Assembly: GCA_023213315.1 (NCBI GenBank)
Contig: JAKCPI010012441.1
Coordinates: 124,001-188,000 of the forward strand
Direction of reading: 5' to 3'
Length of the DNA stretch: 64,000 bases
DNA from: Euborellia annulipes
Taxonomy: Eukaryota > Arthropoda > Insecta > Dermaptera > Anisolabididae
The notes beneath the pieces are model-generated. The model did not search any database and was not told where the DNA came from. It saw only the letters and a list, made by a program, of their open reading frames with translations. Shown here in pieces: positions 34,801-38,796 of this stretch. The translations under genes were made by a program, and so were the position numbers. Positions within the stretch are counted from its first letter, which is position 1. The number at the start of each line of letters is the position of its first letter.

Positions 34801-36703
34801 CAGTAATTTTAAAATTACTAACCTGATATTGTTTCTTTTGCACAGATGTACCGAGGTGACGAACTTCGGGCGAGACTTGACGGACTCGAACCTGGTGCAG
34901 AGTATTCGGTACGAGTGTGCCCGGTTCGTCAGGCCTCAACTGGTGACCTCCCTGGACCCTATACCACGCCAACCCTATTTTCCACGTTCCGCGTGTCTTC
35001 TTCGTCCAACTCGCCGAACGCAGCCTCAGCCTCGAACGCCTCCTCGTCGTCAGGACGGTCCAACTCCTCCTCACATTCACAGGTAAATTATTAATCTAAT
35101 CAAAATGAATTAAGAATTTATATTTCAATTTACGAGAAATAATCTCAATTAATCCGAGTAATAATCCATATAACATAAAATTTAGGAAATTTCAATTAAG
35201 TTAATTTATCTGATCAAATATGCATTAAATAATTCAAGAATGATAGGTAGCTTATTTTTAATTCTTGATATTGGTGAAATTGATATGTTTTTTTTATCTC
35301 AAATGAATTGTAGGGTGTCCAAAAATATTTTGGTCCAAAAATAAACATTTTTATTAAAGAATAAAAACAAAAGATAAATTGTTAATTACACAAAAATACT
35401 CACTCCATTCTTCAGACCTAAAAAAAAAAAATTAAACAGAAAAAAGAATTTTTAAAAAGCCAAACAGAACAAAAGCTTTTATCAAATGATCTAAAAAATA
35501 ATTTGAACAAAACAAAAATTAAAACTATTTTATAAGAATTTCTATTTTTTATTTATTTTAAGTATTTTTCACATTTGAGGCCATTTAGACCCTATTTTTT
35601 TTAAATTAATTGCTAGTCAATATAGAAATTTGTTTTAATAAATCTTCTCAAAATTCTAGACAATTCACTTCAATTGTCTCTTTTTGTTGATTCTATGGAT
35701 AATTGGATTTTTTCAGAAATCCATATATTAATCAGAGAATTTATTCTTTCCACATAACAATTTCTAGTAAACACAGTACATATTCAAAAATCTTTGTCAT
35801 TAGGTTGTGTTTCAAATTATAATAATTTCTCTCTCCATTGTTATAAAGCGTGAATATCCATCAAAATCTCGATATCGAATTTTTGACATGAATCCAATAC
35901 TTTCTCTATATATATTACATATATACATAGGTAAGAGAAAGTAAAAAATTAGATTTAAACAAATTCGTTTGTTTCACAAAAAATTAAAAATTTCAACATT
36001 TTTGAAAAAACTTAATAGGTAAAGTACTACTTCTAAGTGACGTACGTAGTATTTACTCCAAAGTTTATACAGATCCACAATTTTAGTAAAGGAGTGTGTA
36101 TATACCAAATTTCATCGACCTGGTTTCTTTTTGATTTTTAAGCAATCGTGTTCACATAAAATGACACCGGACACACAAACACACAGACTTGAACTCAGGA
36201 AGATCTCGAAGTCGAATTTTTTGACGATTACAATACTTTCTTTTTATATACTATACGAAAAGTGAAAAAAGAACGCGGATTGTGCAAATTTGAAAATGGA
36301 TCACAAGCCTTTCCGAAAATTTGCGTTGCTCCAAGGGAACAAGTTGCTTCAAAATAGGGTAGTCCCTACCCCTTCAGAACGGGATTTATAAATTGGAATT
36401 TTTCTCAAAAAATAAATTTTTCAGAAGAATAACTTAAAAAATAAGATATTAAATACATCAAGTTATAATATTAAATTTTATCAAGTGGACCATCTTGAAG
36501 AATTCAAGTCTAACCTGCCAAATCTCCATTCATCCTCAAATATAGAGTTACAAAGTGATTTATACAAGATGACTTATTTTTTTCAACAGTTGCTGCTTCG
36601 TGAGCCGCTGAGCGATCACCAATGCGCGTTACTCTGGGTGGCAGCGTTCTCGTTGGTGGCGGTTCTCCTTGCAGTCGGGATGCAGCAACTCATTGCTCCT
36701 TAA
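1616..36703 (+). CDS. FNDC3: FNDC3 (fibronectin type III domain-containing protein 3), 3' 17 exons
   Basis: Exons: 1616-1979, 3692-3909, 10512-10684, 17330-17500, 18611-18796, 20968-21214, 24532-24736, 25815-26036, 27915-28087, 28796-29026, 29247-29408, 31776-32035, 32792-32998, 34076-34242, 34642-34772, 34846-35082, 36590-36703 (stop TAA). Joined they give 3468 nt, 1155 residues, with no frame conflict. Order: Pro/Ala-rich region, conserved KDERLQKQYNKL coiled segment, acidic linker, nine FN3 domains, Ser/Asn-rich linker, single hydrophobic C-terminal segment with no tail beyond it. This matches vertebrate FNDC3A/B in domain count, motif order (for example KGRIHSH, LECAAIGHNYLKLRWG) and tail anchor. 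FNDC3 proteins are membrane-anchored with FN3 domains facing the cytosol; the molecular role in arthropods is not established by this sequence. Human FNDC3A is about 1200 residues, so roughly the first 100 residues are missing upstream of the window. Confidence 0.95.
3378..3418. repeat. (TA)n microsatellite
   Basis: About 20 uninterrupted TA units in the intron between FNDC3 exons a and b. The rest of that intron (1980-3691) is AT-rich with short C and T runs and a GA-rich patch near 3492-3520; nothing else was recognised. Confidence 0.9.
3692..3909 (+). CDS. FNDC3: FNDC3 exon b: Gly/Pro/His linker and acidic segment
   Basis: Acceptor GTTTGTTGTAG, donor GTATGA. Encodes a Gly/His/Pro-rich stretch, a Ser/Glu/Asp-rich segment (EDGEESSSQHDEDDD) and then ASLAIEILSRLNPPK, which leads into the first FN3 domain as EALLSNIVKP does in FNDC3A. 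Confidence 0.9.
4161..4820 (+). mobile_element. TGGTGTGAC-family repeat, copy 1 (hairpin apex inverted)
   Basis: Starts with the paired TCTGGTGTGAC / GTCACACCAGA stem and ends GGTAAGAGAAAGTAAAAA. Between them lie the blocks seen in all family members: GGGAAAATATTTATATTTT, TTGATTTTTGAATTTTAATC, a CA-rich run, GACCATGTCGCGAAAACC and ATCCATCAAAATCTCGACAT. No coding capacity. In this copy the loop inside the stem is in the opposite orientation to copies 2 to 5. Confidence 0.8.
5340..5576 (-). mobile_element. tRNA-derived SINE
   Basis: Read on the minus strand it begins GCCCTCGGGGTTTGGTGTAG, with an A-box-like TGGTGTAGAGGTTAGCG and a B-box-like GGTTCGGACCC about 30 bp further on, both polymerase III promoter elements. 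The body carries the GCATTTGG and TTCGGCAACTC blocks shared with the copies near 49.1, 50.9 and 57.6 kb. The head cannot fold as a normal tRNA by eye, so this is a SINE rather than a tRNA gene. Confidence 0.7.
5577..6958. other. intronic AT-rich DNA, no feature recognised
   Basis: Part of the long FNDC3 intron between exons b and c (3910-10511). I found only short T and A runs and no coding, terminal-repeat or RNA signature on either strand. Confidence 0.5.
6959..7259. mobile_element. C/G-run element with CTTGGGGGCCGTCC ends
   Basis: Left end CTTGGGGGCCGTCC and right end (reverse complement) CAAGGGGTCGTCC form imperfect terminal inverted repeats. Inside are two copies of a CCCATGTCTCA(A/G)TTAGT phrase and several C runs. 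A partial relative with the same GTCGTCCAC and CAGTTAGTAAC phrases lies at about 25655-25735. Short non-coding DNA element; superfamily not determined. Confidence 0.5.
7557..8248 (+). mobile_element. TGGTGTGAC-family repeat, copy 2
   Basis: Same block order as copy 1, with an expanded CA/CCCA run at about 8050-8098 and the terminal GGTAAGAGAAAGTAAAAA. The hairpin apex reads CTTACCTTCGGTAATCG, the majority orientation. Confidence 0.8.
8400..8488. repeat. imperfect inverted repeat (hairpin)
   Basis: The two arms, about 33 bp each, begin TCAATGATGCAG and pair through GAGTAGGCT with a few mismatches around a loop of about 22 bp. No function is evident; it could be a small foldback element. Confidence 0.5.
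9371..10381 (-). mobile_element. TGGTGTGAC-family repeat, copy 3, interrupted
   Basis: Minus-strand copy: it starts at the AACTTTCTCTTAG end, passes through the TTTTGATTAAAATT blocks and finishes in the hairpin at 10280-10381. A 244-bp MITE (9913-10156) is inserted within it. Confidence 0.75.
9913..10156. mobile_element. 244-bp MITE with about 30-bp terminal inverted repeats
   Basis: Ends are ACCCTGTTATGCAATGG...and its complement, continuing through GTGTGTCAAAGACC on both sides. It lies inside copy 3 of the TGGTGTGAC family. The related copy at 30208-30225 has the same flanking text without the element (ATCCAAATATGAGATT), so it acts as an empty-site paralogue. Near-duplicated ATATGA / ATATAA flanks suggest a short target duplication. 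Confidence 0.75.
10512..10684 (+). CDS. FNDC3: FNDC3 exon c: FN3 domain 1, first half
   Basis: Acceptor CTTTTACAG, donor GTCAGT, exit phase 2. Starts VVELHARSALIEWSPPA, the A-B strand pattern of FN3 with the conserved Trp, and ends at NSLSCR. The first codon is GTG read as valine inside the protein, not a start. Confidence 0.93.
10983..11336. mobile_element. hAT-type MITE with 8-bp target duplication, carrying a nested hAT
   Basis: Flanked by CTCTAGAC (10975-10982) and CCCTAGAC (11337-11344), the nTCTAGAn target preferred by hAT elements. Ends are CAGCGTTTTCC and, reversed, CAGTGGTTTCCAAA. It shares GGGGAGGCGCGAATATTAGC with 33388-33644. A second element is inserted at 11174-11303. Confidence 0.75.
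11174..11303. mobile_element. 130-bp nested hAT-type MITE
   Basis: Ends CAGTGGCGTAACTAG and, reversed, CAGTGACGTATCTAAG. Flanked by GAGACGTT (11166-11173) and AAGACGTT (11304-11311), an 8-bp duplication with one mismatch. It splits the older hAT element around it. Confidence 0.75.
11870..12112. mobile_element. possible pogo/Tigger-like MITE remnant
   Basis: The right end, reversed, reads CAGTAGACCCTCGCTTAGG followed by phrases such as CGGATAACGAGC, and is bordered by TA, as in pogo-type mariner relatives. The left half repeats GTAAAGCGAAACACTCG-type phrases but I could not place the left terminus. Similar phrases occur at 42362-42448. Confidence 0.35.
12113..13420. other. intronic AT-rich DNA with a (TA)n tract
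   Basis: Part of the intron between FNDC3 exons c and d (10685-17329). A TA run lies at about 13071-13097. Open frames here are short and composed of AT-rich codons; nothing coding was recognised. Confidence 0.5.
13455..13487 (-). ncRNA. hammerhead-ribozyme-like core
   Basis: On the minus strand: CTGAATA, a hairpin with GGAG...CTCC ends, then GAAACGTC. The catalytic box differs from CTGANGA at one position (G8 is T), so this copy is probably inactive. Confidence 0.4.
13863..13893 (-). ncRNA. hammerhead-ribozyme-like core
   Basis: On the minus strand: CTGAGGA, a short hairpin closing TGG...ACC, then GAAAT. It matches the CUGANGA...GAAA pattern exactly. The motif is shared with 48034-48065 and 48683-48714. 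Confidence 0.5.
14161..14189 (+). ncRNA. hammerhead-ribozyme-like core
   Basis: CTGAAGA, hairpin TGGCAGCTCATTGTTCC, then GAAAC. The inverted partner at 13669-13697 reads CTGAAGA but has AAAAC in place of GAAAC. Confidence 0.45.
14401..14430 (+). ncRNA. hammerhead-ribozyme-like core, degenerate
   Basis: CTGAATA, a good stem GGAATC...GATTCC, then GAAAT. It is the partner of 13455-13487 and has the same box substitution. Confidence 0.4.
14496..16073. other. intronic AT-rich DNA, no feature recognised
   Basis: Nothing beyond homopolymer runs and short chance frames was identified on either strand. Confidence 0.5.
16074..16341. repeat. long foldback with hammerhead-like core at its apex
   Basis: Arms of about 120 bp run from GAATCTATTTTTGAGGAA to their complement with few mismatches (including GTTTAAATGGTGGGATTTAA) and meet around a core at 16194-16221. 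The arms would fold into one long RNA hairpin if transcribed. Confidence 0.75.
16194..16221 (+). ncRNA. hammerhead-ribozyme-like core
   Basis: CTGAAGA, stem-loop TGGAGTATTTATCTCC (GGAG pairs with CTCC), then GAAAC. It fits the conserved hammerhead core. Complementary arms on both sides (CAGAATTTCA / TGAAATTCTG) could form a closing stem. Confidence 0.5.
16342..17329. other. intronic AT-rich DNA before FNDC3 exon d
   Basis: No feature recognised except the T-rich acceptor tract before 17330. The open frame at 17058-17252 has no coding character. Confidence 0.5.
17330..17500 (+). CDS. FNDC3: FNDC3 exon d: end of FN3-1 and start of FN3-2
   Basis: Acceptor TTATTCTAG, donor GTATGA. Encodes IEDLRPGTEYFVCLQLHLNG, the L-P-x-T-x-Y signature of an FN3 E-F region, then TTFTTPACAPDTP and the start of the next domain (PPKLHTKTRNSVQL). 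Confidence 0.93.
17501..18610. other. FNDC3 intron with a GC-richer repeat fragment
   Basis: A GC-richer segment at about 17690-17950 (GTAGGACCCCCGGCAGGAGC and following) stands out from the AT background and looks like a degraded repeat. Its family was not identified. The remainder is AT-rich with A and T runs. Confidence 0.35.
18611..18796 (+). CDS. FNDC3: FNDC3 exon e: FN3 domain 2 core
   Basis: Acceptor GTTTAATTAG, donor GTACTC, phases 2 in and 2 out. Encodes WTPTADNGASITQYLLEYDE and later LQPATVYRFRLAAVNEKGK, a textbook FN3 with the conserved Trp, Tyr and Leu. Confidence 0.93.
19435..19619 (+). mobile_element. tRNA-derived SINE with A-rich tail
   Basis: Starts CCCTCGGGCCTTGGTGTAGG with an A-box-like GGTGTAGGGGTTAACGTGC and B-box-like GGTTCGCATCCC, followed by an unrelated body (TTTATTTCGTTTTAATTGGG) and an A15 tail. 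The body differs from the SINE at 5340, so at least two SINE types share a tRNA-like head. Confidence 0.7.
19718..19751 (-). ncRNA. hammerhead-ribozyme-like core, degenerate
   Basis: On the minus strand: CCGAGGA (C for the invariant U), a strong GAGCG/CGCTC-type stem, then GAAACGTCGAC. Confidence 0.35.
19861..20086. mobile_element. 226-bp mariner-type MITE
   Basis: Terminal inverted repeats begin CAGTGAAGGACAATATTAAG (left) and CAGTTAGGGACAATATTAAG (right, reversed), extending through CCCACCCATGCGTTTTCTAC. TA dinucleotides flank both ends (19859-19860, 20087-20088), the Tc1/mariner target. A second copy lies at 50530-50744. Confidence 0.8.
20243..20275 (+). ncRNA. hammerhead-ribozyme-like core, degenerate
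   Basis: CCGATGA, stem GAGCG...CGCTC, then GAAACGTC. One substitution in the catalytic box (C for U4). Confidence 0.4.
20336..20967. other. intronic AT-rich DNA before FNDC3 exon f
   Basis: Only AT-rich chance frames on the minus strand and the acceptor T run; no feature recognised. Confidence 0.5.
20968..21214 (+). CDS. FNDC3: FNDC3 exon f: end of FN3-2 and most of FN3-3
   Basis: A T-run and TTTGCAG precede it; donor GTAAAT. Encodes GYSEVMEVSTVGNAP closing FN3-2, then PPALREARPRALLLTWSK. Its DTGYGFLPMYSG is close to the ETSGYGFKPKYDG loop of FNDC3A domain 3. Confidence 0.93.
21274..21930 (+). mobile_element. TGGTGTGAC-family repeat, copy 4
   Basis: Complete copy from AAAAATCTGGTGTGGCTGG to GGTAAGAGAAAGTAAAAA. 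Hairpin apex in the majority orientation. It starts 60 bp after the FNDC3 exon f donor. Confidence 0.8.
22651..23292 (-). mobile_element. TGGTGTGAC-family repeat, copy 5
   Basis: Minus-strand complete copy with a GT microsatellite (the family CA run) at about 22789-22825 and the ACTGGTGTGACTGGTC stem at its hairpin end. Confidence 0.8.
23302..23420 (+). mobile_element. possible Helitron 5' end
   Basis: Begins TCTATACTATATATATAATT directly after an A, like the 5' terminus of the complete Helitron at 51061, and continues with a CTGTCTG phrase. No matching 3' hairpin-CTAG end was found downstream, so this is a fragment at best. Confidence 0.3.
23421..24531. other. FNDC3 intron, partly higher-complexity DNA
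   Basis: 23421-23690 is less AT-rich and may be the body of the preceding repeat. 23956-24213 contains a chance frame. No gene or RNA signature was recognised. Confidence 0.4.
24532..24736 (+). CDS. FNDC3: FNDC3 exon g: end of FN3-3 and first half of FN3-4
   Basis: Acceptor GTTTTGCAG, donor GTATAT, exit phase 1. Encodes LKAQNDGGDSRWSEEV, then KPCVKGRIHSHWFHLRWDPP; the KGRIHSH motif and following WDPP are almost identical to FNDC3A. Confidence 0.94.
24905..25070 (-). mobile_element. tRNA-like SINE fragment
   Basis: On the minus strand: AGAGGTAGATCATTAGCTTC followed by GTCAAGGGTTTGCATCCCGT, resembling A and B boxes, with the same TGCATCCCGT phrase as other SINE heads. Weakly conserved. Confidence 0.45.
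25655..25770. mobile_element. fragment of the C/G-run element and a long T tract
   Basis: AAGGGGTCGTCCACATATTC and CACAGTTAGTAACATTC repeat phrases of 6959-7259. A run of about 26 T follows immediately and ends roughly 50 bp before the FNDC3 exon h acceptor. Confidence 0.45.
25815..26036 (+). CDS. FNDC3: FNDC3 exon h: end of FN3-4 and start of FN3-5
   Basis: Acceptor TTTGTCTCCAG, donor GTACGC. Encodes YKQVYTGSEPECVVEGLQPG, SNAGGCQSPASEAAVVTT and GQCAPPRTHGRSKPTAIMLKW. Immediately upstream is a long T run (about 25741-25766). Confidence 0.93.
26285..26460. repeat. imperfect foldback
   Basis: TTACACCTTCCTCAG and the reversed TTTACATCTTCCTCAG face each other about 60 bp apart, with flanking AACTTGTT / AATCTTGTT also paired. 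The right half reads CTGAGGA...GCGAAATCTC, a degenerate relative of the hammerhead-like arms. Confidence 0.45.
26461..27914. other. FNDC3 intron, AT-rich with ATCGATTA-type patches
   Basis: Segments near 26508-26532 and 26935-26952 share AATCGATTAACCG/GGTTAATCGAT phrases with the hAT-like elements at 33076 and 39001 and may be the ends of a decayed copy. No coding or RNA gene seen. Confidence 0.35.
27915..28087 (+). CDS. FNDC3: FNDC3 exon i: FN3 domain 5
   Basis: Acceptor GTTAACAG, donor GTGAGT. Completes GPPSFEGGSPVTEFLLEME (compare GPPLVDGGSPISCYSVEM in FNDC3A) and ends RPYTFHLRAFNRVG. Local GC content is much higher than the flanking introns. Confidence 0.94.
28448..28691. repeat. perfect 116-bp palindrome containing a 67-bp intron-like segment
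   Basis: Arms 28448-28563 and 28576-28691 are identical over all 116 bp by direct comparison, with a 12-bp loop. Each arm contains GGATGGAG then GTAAGT and ends CTCTTCCAACAG then GTCAAGTG, a convincing splice donor and acceptor 67 bp apart (28489-28555 in the left arm). The exon-like flank translates in one frame as SLAAAAYSSTLDG-QV and in another as LIGSSSLLVNFGW; I do not recognise the protein. It lies in the intron between FNDC3 exons i and j. Confidence 0.85.
28796..29026 (+). CDS. FNDC3: FNDC3 exon j: end of FN3-5 and start of FN3-6
   Basis: Acceptor GGTTTTCAG, donor GTATAT, both phase 0. Encodes PGPWSEPAEFLSGAAPP, then SANHVLVSWEAPDPNGAPIT and a Ser/Thr/Pro-rich loop ending MPLLYQ. Confidence 0.93.
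29247..29408 (+). CDS. FNDC3: FNDC3 exon k: low-complexity insertion and end of FN3-6
   Basis: Acceptor TTTTTCAG, donor GTGATT, both phase 0. The first half is Ser/Glu/Pro-rich (SSSSGSEEASPTEELPLPP) and interrupts the FN3-6 fold; the second half gives the expected YQGSETSCELKGLVPAASYL. Being 162 nt and phase 0, the exon could be skipped without a frameshift, but the domain would then lose its E-G strands. Confidence 0.9.
29695..30979. mobile_element. hAT-type element with GTATTTGAAATAC repeats
   Basis: Ends CAGGGTCAGGCAATATACT and, reversed, CAGGGCCGGGCACTATTTC. Flanked by GTTTTAAG (29687-29694) and GTTTCAAG (30980-30987), an 8-bp duplication with one mismatch. The inner edges are full of AAAATACAAAATAC-like repeats. 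A TGGTGTGAC-family copy is inserted at 29875-30412. No transposase seen. Confidence 0.75.
29875..30412 (-). mobile_element. TGGTGTGAC-family repeat, copy 6 (internally deleted)
   Basis: Minus-strand copy running from the CTTACCCTATATATG end to a shortened hairpin (ATCTGGTGTGAC ... GGTCACACCA). It contains the uninterrupted ATCCAAATATGAGATT site that is occupied by a MITE in copy 3. Confidence 0.7.
31506..31537 (-). ncRNA. hammerhead-ribozyme-like core
   Basis: On the minus strand: CTGAGGA, stem GGTCCCGACCGGGACC, then GAAACGTC. Invariant residues of the box are intact and stem II is strong. Confidence 0.55.
31569..31600 (+). ncRNA. hammerhead-ribozyme-like core, G8 mutated
   Basis: CTGAGAA, the same GGTCCCGACCGGGACC stem, then GAAACGTC. 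It differs from its partner 31506-31537 in the box (GGA to GAA), so one arm is expected to be inactive. Confidence 0.45.
31776..32035 (+). CDS. FNDC3: FNDC3 exon l: end of FN3-6 and first part of FN3-7
   Basis: Acceptor GTTGTTTTCAG, donor GTAAAT, exit phase 2. Encodes AGNSAGWSAFSDSTSLVTP, then YSLTISWSEPPDHGSPIFQY and LELRDLQPHTPYR, matching the CDHGSEI and LQPDTTYR features of FNDC3A domain 7. Confidence 0.94.
32323..32680 (-). mobile_element. possible Helitron-like 5' end, related to 61037
   Basis: On the minus strand it begins TCTATATATATAATAGCGAG after an A, then GTCCGTCTGTCTGTCACGCT and GGAATTTTGAAACGAAATTT, closely matching 61037-61160. The 3' terminus was not located. Confidence 0.35.
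32792..32998 (+). CDS. FNDC3: FNDC3 exon m: end of FN3-7 and first half of FN3-8
   Basis: Acceptor TATGTACAG, donor GTAAGT. Encodes LRVQAVNAVGSGPFSSPLK, a proline linker, and LECAAIGHNYLKLRWGDGK, one of the strongest matches to vertebrate FNDC3 (LECVAFSHQNLKLKWGEG). Confidence 0.95.
33076..33325. mobile_element. ATCGATTA-rich element, degraded
   Basis: Starts TAGAGATGTTCGATTATGAG and holds repeated AATAATCGATTA units and TTTCCATTTTTCCCTCCTGC, the same order as 39001-39387. The right terminus is decayed. Confidence 0.5.
33388..33644. mobile_element. 257-bp hAT-type MITE with perfect 8-bp target duplication
   Basis: Flanked on both sides by CTCTAGAG (33380-33387 and 33645-33652). Ends CTGAGTTTTCCAAACT and, reversed, CAGTGGTTTCCAAACT. 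Shares GGGGAGGCGCGAATATTAGC and ATGGGAG(G/T)GGGG blocks with 10983-11336. Located between FNDC3 exons m and n. Confidence 0.85.
34076..34242 (+). CDS. FNDC3: FNDC3 exon n: second half of FN3-8
   Basis: Acceptor AATTTTTCAG, donor GTAAGA, exit phase 1. Encodes FAVVYKGTCHTTKVTRLHER and TYSFRISAIDDAGTGDYSP, corresponding to the YRGPCHTYKVQRLNESTSYKF segment of FNDC3A. Confidence 0.94.
34642..34772 (+). CDS. FNDC3: FNDC3 exon o: first half of FN3-9
   Basis: Acceptor AAAATTTCAG, donor GTTCGT. Encodes PPRVSEIESRSCLVEWQPC and a strand ending QLARIRDQEYKQ. The donor is weaker than the others but the phase is right and the next exon continues the fold. Confidence 0.92.
34846..35082 (+). CDS. FNDC3: FNDC3 exon p: end of FN3-9 and Ser/Asn linker
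   Basis: Acceptor TTTTGCACAG, donor GTAAAT, both phase 0. Encodes MYRGDELRARLDGLEPGAEY and GPYTTPTLFSTF, then a linker made almost only of Ser, Asn and Ala. The ATG at the exon start is internal. Confidence 0.93.
35848..35947 (+). mobile_element. TGGTGTGAC-family repeat, copy 7 (3' end only)
   Basis: From ATCCATCAAAATCTCGATAT to GGTAAGAGAAAGTAAAAA; only the last 100 bp of the family. Confidence 0.7.
35948..36262 (+). mobile_element. second repeat family ending TTTCT...AGTGAAA
   Basis: Shares AGGTAAAGTACTACTTCTAA, TTTTTAAGCAATCGTGTTCAC and GAAGTCGAATTTTTTGACG with 41605-41890. Its 3' end resembles that of the TGGTGTGAC family, so the two families are related or were fused. Confidence 0.55.
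36590..36703 (+). CDS. FNDC3: FNDC3 terminal exon: C-terminal tail anchor
   Basis: Acceptor TTTTTCAACAG. Encodes LLLREPLSDHQCALLWVAAF and a further hydrophobic run ending MQQLIAP, then TAA. The SDxQCAxx start of the membrane segment matches LSDEQCAAVILV of FNDC3A. A single hydrophobic helix at the extreme C terminus indicates a tail-anchored protein with its FN3 domains in the cytosol. Confidence 0.94.
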   Translation: MLLREPLSDHQCALLWVAAFSLVAVLLAVGMQQLIAP

Positions 36704-36931
36704 AGAGTAGTTGCTTCCTAATATAATACCCTCCCAACCACCAACCATTACACAACCACTCTCTCTTGACTCGACTTGTTCGTTCTATGGGGACTCTTGG
36801 CTTATTATTCATCATGACATCCTTCAAACTTCTCCTTTTTGAGTTGCTGCTTCGTGTCAGTTTTTTACATCAAAGTTCAACTTCTCCCATTCTATATCTG
36901 TATTTTTTAAATATATAAACATATATAGCTC

Positions 36932-37332
36932 AGGCTGGCGCCACACTAGTCGGAATGCAACGGAAGTTTCCGTGACGGAAAACCCGATCAAGCGTGAACA
37001 AGTGAACAGAATGAATACAACGACTGCTTTTCTTCAGTTGATAAAACACGACGCATGTCCGTCGTCAGTGGGGCGCGCACCCACCTTTACTTTTGACCTG
37101 CTACAGACGGAACCCAGCGGAAAATTCCATCGACGGACGCCACCAACGGAGATCGACGGAGAAATGATGACGGAATTTTTTGTTTTGGAATTTCCGTCAA
37201 GTCTCTCGCTGGCTGTGTGTTTTGAATATAAGCTAGTGCAGCGGAAATTTCTGTCCCGGAAACTTCCGTTGTGCAGCGGAAATTTCCGTCCCGGAAACTT
37301 CCGTTGCATTCCGTCTAGTGTGGCGCCAGCCT
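36932..37332. mobile_element. 401-bp TIR element in the FNDC3 3' UTR region
   Basis: Terminal inverted repeats GGCTGGCGCCACACTAGTCG and reversed GGCTGGCGCCACACTAGACG, continuing through GAATGCAACGGAAGTTTCCG (about 40 bp in all). A second GCGGAAATTTC(C/T)GTCCCGGAA pair lies inside the right half. Frames on both strands within it look non-coding. It begins 229 bp after the FNDC3 stop codon. Confidence 0.75.
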
Positions 37333-37426
37333 TAAATATTTTTACAAAAAAAAAAAAAACCGAATTCGTTTGAAACAATATTATTGAAAGGAGTGGTTCA
37401 AATTTTATTCTTTTAGATATTTTATT

Positions 37427-37431
37427 AATAA

Positions 37432-37432
<1 letters not shown>
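37427..37432 (+). terminator. candidate FNDC3 polyadenylation signal
   Basis: AATAAA, the first well-formed plus-strand signal after the stop at 36703 and after the MITE. A further AATAAA occurs near 37607. Cleavage cannot be placed from sequence alone. Confidence 0.4.
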
Positions 37433-37464
<32 letters not shown>

Positions 37465-38246
37465 GTATGTATATATATCTTAATAATCCATTTTAGAGGA
37501 AATTATAATTTTATATATTAACTAAAAATTTTTTTAATTTTATTAATTAATTAATATAATTTATTTATAAGCTAGGAATCCCTATATTAAAAAAAAAAAA
37601 AAAAAACAATAAAATATATATTATATATAGCTTTTGTAAAAGATGCCTTTTTGAAGGCGATCTTATTAGAAAGAGAGGGAAATTAATTCTTGAATTGTGT
37701 CTTCCATTCTTTAAAGCCTCGGCAACACTTAGCAGGACGTCAAGAGGGGAAGAGACGTTTGTTATTTGTTTTTTATTTTGCTAATCGAGTCCTAAACAAT
37801 TGAGAAAGAAAAAAAAAGAACAATTTTAAAACGAATCGCTAGTTATTTTTATCAGGCCTAATTTTTGTACGATATTTTTCTGATTTTATTATTTGGCCTT
37901 TCATGTTGATAACTTAAAAAGTGAGATATTTATTAAGAAAAGGTATATCATATAACATTCCATTGGATTTTTTTTTTTTTAGTGGACTTTCAATAAATAT
38001 CTTACACAAGGTCTTAATATAACACAATATACTAGTCTCACTCTATGATGAGGAAAGTGTCCTGGGCGGAATCACCCCACATAAACTCTCTTCTAATTGA
38101 TAGGGTATATCTTTTTAAGGAATTTTTTAATTCATCTTAAAGTGACACCAGTATAAATAATCTTTTTTAGAATTTAGGTTGGAAAGAGATCTTTTTTTCT
38201 CTTAACCTAATCACAATCGCGAGTTAAAAAATATAAATTACTACAA

Positions 38247-38277
<31 letters not shown>

Positions 38278-38640
38278 TTTTATTTTATTTAACTTTTTTT
38301 TAATTATTTTAAAATAATATATACTTGTTTTTTTTTTGTTTATTTTATTATTTAATAATATAAATAACAATTTCAAATTTTTATTGTTATTTTCCATAAA
38401 TCAATTCACTTTATGAAATTTTATGTCTAAAAAAAATTTTTTTTTAATTTCCAAATATATATATAATAAATATATATGAATAACTTTTGAAGATATTATA
38501 AATAATGAAAATTTTAATTTGTTAATATATATATATATATATATTTGTAAATAAATATATAATTAATTCAATAATATTTAACTTTATTAAAAAAAATTTT
38601 ATTGAATTTTAATATATTTTAATTTTAAAAAATTAATGAT
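37433..38640. other. extremely AT-rich intergenic DNA with TA and TTA microsatellites
   Basis: Includes (TA)n at about 37433-37458, an (ATT)n run near 38249-38275 and another TA run near 38527-38543. No gene or terminal-repeat element recognised. Confidence 0.55.
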
Positions 38641-38796
38641 TAAAGGGTTGGAAAAATGTACGTTACCCTTTCGAGCTTTTAATTAATTTAAATAAAAATT
38701 TTTTCATAAATTTATCTATTTTCTTAAACAAAGTTAGCACATTGGTGCTAAAGTTGGTTAAGACGTTTAAATAGCGATTAGAAATGGCTCTAGGCT

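Noticed and set aside
34727..35080. Minus-strand 117-residue protein
   Set aside because: Antisense of FNDC3 exons o and p and the intron between; splice sites and homology support the plus strand.
36972..37378. Paired overlapping frames of 133 and 114 residues
   Set aside because: Both lie within the inverted repeats of the TIR element and have no recognisable domain.
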